Assembly (NCBI GenBank): GCA_018674495.1
Contig: JABHAA010000011.1
Coordinates: 1 to 34,389, forward strand
Origin: Rhodospirillaceae bacterium
GTDB taxonomy: Bacteria > Pseudomonadota > Alphaproteobacteria > Rhodospirillales > UBA2165
Direction of reading: 5' to 3'
Length of the DNA: 34,389 nt
The notes beneath the pieces are model-generated. The model was not told where the DNA came from and searched no databases. It saw nothing but the letters and a program-made list of their open reading frames with translations. Positions 32,260 to 34,389 of this stretch are shown piece by piece. How positions within the stretch are numbered: the first letter of the stretch is position 1; each line of letters opens with the position of its first letter. The translations under genes and the position numbers were made by a program.

Positions 32260-33641
32260 CAGAAACCAGCCTTGCCGGCGGCTTCGGCAATCAGCCGGGC
32301 CCGGGCGCCTGCATCGGCGGCCGGGTCCAGAAGCATGCCGTCAATGGCCGGGATCAGATCGGAAATGACAATGCGCTCGCCGGCCTTGATGCCGCTTTCG
32401 ATCACCGCCACGCCGCCCAGAGAAAGGCGCAATTTGACGCTTCGAATTTGCAGACGATTGTCCGCCGTCACCACGAACGCCTTGCCATCACGGAGGGCAG
32501 ATCGGGGAATAACGGTCTCGCCGGCGCGCACGCGGCCGCGCAGTTCCACCTCCACATACATATTTTTGGCCAGCGGTGGGCGCGCATCCCCCGCCGCGAT
32601 TGCATAGGGATTGTCGACGGCGACAATGACGCCGATGGTGCGCGTGCGGGGATCGATGCGGTCGGCAATACGCGCCACGCGGCCCTGCCAGGTGCTGACC
32701 AAGGCACCAGCTTTCAGCCGGATAATGGGGGTCAGACCGAGGATATTTTCGATCTCACCCATGGCCTGTTTCGCCGTAACGCCGGCGATGCGGGCGGGAT
32801 CTAGAAGCTGGAACATTTTGTCGATGGGCAGTTGCGCCGATATTTCCGATATATTGATGGAATCGGCGATCAACAATGTCTGCCCCGATTTTGCGAACTG
32901 TGCTTTTTCCACATTCACTTTTGCAATACGTGCGTCGAACGGCAGGGTGATGATGGTCCGTTCCAGATCGCGCCGGGCGTTCGCTATGCGAATGCGCGCC
33001 GAGGCCAGTTGGGCGTCCAACTTCTGCTTTTCTACCGGCAACAGGTTGAGGACGTTAGCTAAGGTTTGAATGCTTTGCTGGCGCACTAGCAGATTGCGCT
33101 CTTCGGTATCAACGGCGGCCGCCGAAGCCACCCGGGAGCGTACCAGTTGGCGCTTGCGATCCAGCTCCCGCCTGGCGATGGCCAACAAGCGGTTTTCGAT
33201 GGCCAGGGACGCCCTTGTATTGGCGCCGCGCCCGGCCAGTTCGGCCAGTTGCGCACCTATGACGGCGACATCGGCCTCGACGGAGCGCAAGGCGAGCCGG
33301 TAGTCGGCGGGATCAATGCGCAGCAAAATGGTGCCCTTGGGCAAAATGGCGCCGGATTTCAGTTGGCTGTGAATTTCGATGACCTTGCCCTGAACCTCAG
33401 CCACCGCTTCCCAGACGGTGCCCGGCGTCACCGTACCGAAACCCAGCGCCCGGGGCACAACATCGGTCCTGGGAACGGTGATGATACGCACTTTGCGCGC
33501 CACCTCGCCGGCGCCAGAGCGTCCCGGCTCGGCCGGATTGCGCACATTATAGGCAACAAAGGCAACGCCGATCAGGATCGGCACGATGATCAATAGCCGT
33601 TTCCAGATGCTTTTTCCCGGATTGCTTTGGGTCTCACTCAT
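32259..33641 (-). CDS. RND efflux periplasmic adaptor (membrane fusion protein)
   Basis: This 460-aa protein has one N-terminal membrane anchor (about residues 14-32, no lipobox cysteine) followed by the MFP pattern: a first half-barrel around VTPGTVWEAVAEVQGKVIEIHS, a coiled-coil hairpin (about 115-225), and the second lipoyl half plus beta-barrel with GVIVAVDNPYAIAAGDARPPLAKNMYVEVEL. It bridges the RND permease and an outer-membrane channel. It is slightly longer than AcrA. The ATG overlaps the stop of the TetR gene (ATGA) and its own stop overlaps the RND start, so all three are translationally coupled. Confidence 0.93.
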   Translation of the reverse strand: MSETQSNPGKSIWKRLLIIVPILIGVAFVAYNVRNPAEPGRSGAGEVARKVRIITVPRTDVVPRALGFGTVTPGTVWEAVAEVQGKVIEIHSQLKSGAILPKGTILLRIDPADYRLALRSVEADVAVIGAQLAELAGRGANTRASLAIENRLLAIARRELDRKRQLVRSRVASAAAVDTEERNLLVRQQSIQTLANVLNLLPVEKQKLDAQLASARIRIANARRDLERTIITLPFDARIAKVNVEKAQFAKSGQTLLIADSINISEISAQLPIDKMFQLLDPARIAGVTAKQAMGEIENILGLTPIIRLKAGALVSTWQGRVARIADRIDPRTRTIGVIVAVDNPYAIAAGDARPPLAKNMYVEVELRGRVRAGETVIPRSALRDGKAFVVTADNRLQIRSVKLRLSLGGVAVIESGIKAGERIVISDLIPAIDGMLLDPAADAGARARLIAEAAGKAGF

Positions 33642-34387
33642 GAGGTCTCTCCTTGGGACTCGGCCATTGGCAAACCGAGCGAGGCAAGCACCGAATGGCG
33701 CACCTCGCCGGCCACCAAGGCGATTTCATCGGGGCCATATTCCTCCAATCCGAGGCGGCGCAGCAGCACCACCCGCGCCACCCCGAATACGATCACCTGA
33801 CCCATGACCGCGTGGGCGCGAATGGCGGCGCGGGGATCGTCATCACTGCGGCCCAACGCCGCCGCCACCAGGCGGGTGAGGCAGCGATGCATGGGCGCGA
33901 CGCGGCCGTCATACAAAATCTGGAAATCTTCGGATGGATTGGCGTATTCGCGCATCACCAGCGGCGCCCGCCAGCGCATGAAATCGCTACCAATAAAAAT
34001 GTGCAAAACCGTATCGGCAAAGCTGGCGACCAAAGGTGCAAGCGCGTCCCGGTTGCCGGCGGCGCCGGCGATAGCGGCATCCATGCGCGCCATGGCCGGG
34101 CCGAACATGGGTTCGGTATCGGCTACCAATTGCTTCAAAAGCGTGCGGTAAAGATCGCGTTTGCCGCCGAAATGATAGCCGATGGCGGCGATATTGACGC
34201 CCGCCTTGGCCGCCAGGCGGCGCGTCGTGACCGCCTCGTATCCTTCCAGGGCGAACAATTCCAGCGCCGCGTCCAGCAACTGAGCCCGCGTCTCGTCACC
34301 CCGCGCCGGTTGGGCGTTGGTGGTGATGGTAGGTGTGGCCGTAGCGGTATTCTCGCTGCCTGTTTTGCTATCGGATTTGGTGCCCGG
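33638..34387 (-). CDS. TetR-family regulator, CecR-like (5' end outside window)
   Basis: The frame is open on the minus strand to the window edge with no ATG or GTG before it, so the gene begins beyond base 34389; 249 residues are visible. A DNA-binding helix-turn-helix is clear (TTRRLAAKAGVNIAAIGYHFGGKRDLY), and the ligand domain has the CecR/YbiH (DUF1956) style with FMRWRAPLVMREYANPSEDF. About 37 visible residues before the HTH are Thr/Ala/Asn-rich and probably disordered. The only in-frame start codon inside the window, TTG at 34279, would delete part of helix 1. It very likely represses the MFP-RND operon, since it is the first gene and overlaps the adaptor start by ATGA. The operator would lie upstream, outside the window. 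Confidence 0.88.
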   Translation of the reverse strand, partial: PGTKSDSKTGSENTATATPTITTNAQPARGDETRAQLLDAALELFALEGYEAVTTRRLAAKAGVNIAAIGYHFGGKRDLYRTLLKQLVADTEPMFGPAMARMDAAIAGAAGNRDALAPLVASFADTVLHIFIGSDFMRWRAPLVMREYANPSEDFQILYDGRVAPMHRCLTRLVAAALGRSDDDPRAAIRAHAVMGQVIVFGVARVVLLRRLGLEEYGPDEIALVAGEVRHSVLASLGLPMAESQGETS

Positions 34388-34389
34388 TA

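Noticed and set aside
1..34389. CRISPR arrays, insertion sequences, tRNA genes or attachment sites
   Set aside because: Reading both strands I found no regularly spaced repeats, transposase or integrase motifs, or tRNA-like cloverleaf ends. A tRNA scan would be the decisive check.

Overview
The window looks like a chromosomal stretch from a moderately GC-rich member of the Alphaproteobacteria, probably Rhodospirillales-like. This rests on the leftward def-fmt-truA block, the abundance of TRAP transporters, an adenylate cyclase/TPR protein and the many stop/start overlaps of the ATGA and TAATG type. I count 27 protein genes, two of them cut by the window edges. I see no tRNA, rRNA, CRISPR array, insertion sequence or phage gene.

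Layout. (1) 1-3382, rightward: the 3' part of an ornithine cyclodeaminase/mu-crystallin family gene, a gentisate-dioxygenase-like bicupin and an acyl-adenylating (AMP-binding) ligase. (2) 8011-3396, leftward: a UbiD-family decarboxylase, an MFS carrier and a class III nucleotide cyclase fused to a TolB-like domain and TPRs. The last two are translationally coupled, and a very stable UUCG-capped hairpin lies between ubiD and the MFS gene. (3) 8379-15736, rightward: a TAXI-type TRAP transporter (binding protein, perfect 14-bp hairpin, fused permease), then a TauD-type dioxygenase, an SDR, a COG3618-type amidohydrolase, a DMT exporter and a second SDR. (4) 15819-24449: a DctP binding protein (leftward) diverges from dctQ-dctM-hyuA-hyuB-amidase (rightward). 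The 255-bp space between them carries a perfect 18-bp palindrome. (5) 24443-28203: housekeeping genes truA, fmt and def (leftward) and rmuC (rightward). (6) 28243-34389, leftward: an alpha/beta hydrolase and a TetR-MFP-RND efflux operon.

Together, about 24 kb of the left part reads as three or four small-molecule uptake-and-catabolism modules placed head to head. The most coherent is module 4. A DctPQM importer sits next to an ATP-dependent hydantoinase/oxoprolinase pair and an amidase, and its binding protein has Ala where the family normally has the carboxylate-binding Arg. I infer that it imports a neutral N-heterocycle or amide (hydantoin, lactam or cyclic imide) and opens the ring with ATP. 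Module 3 has the logic hydroxylation, dehydrogenation, lactone or ring hydrolysis. No dedicated transcription factor is encoded among the catabolic genes, so the 18-bp palindrome is probably read by a regulator encoded elsewhere. All substrate assignments are inference.
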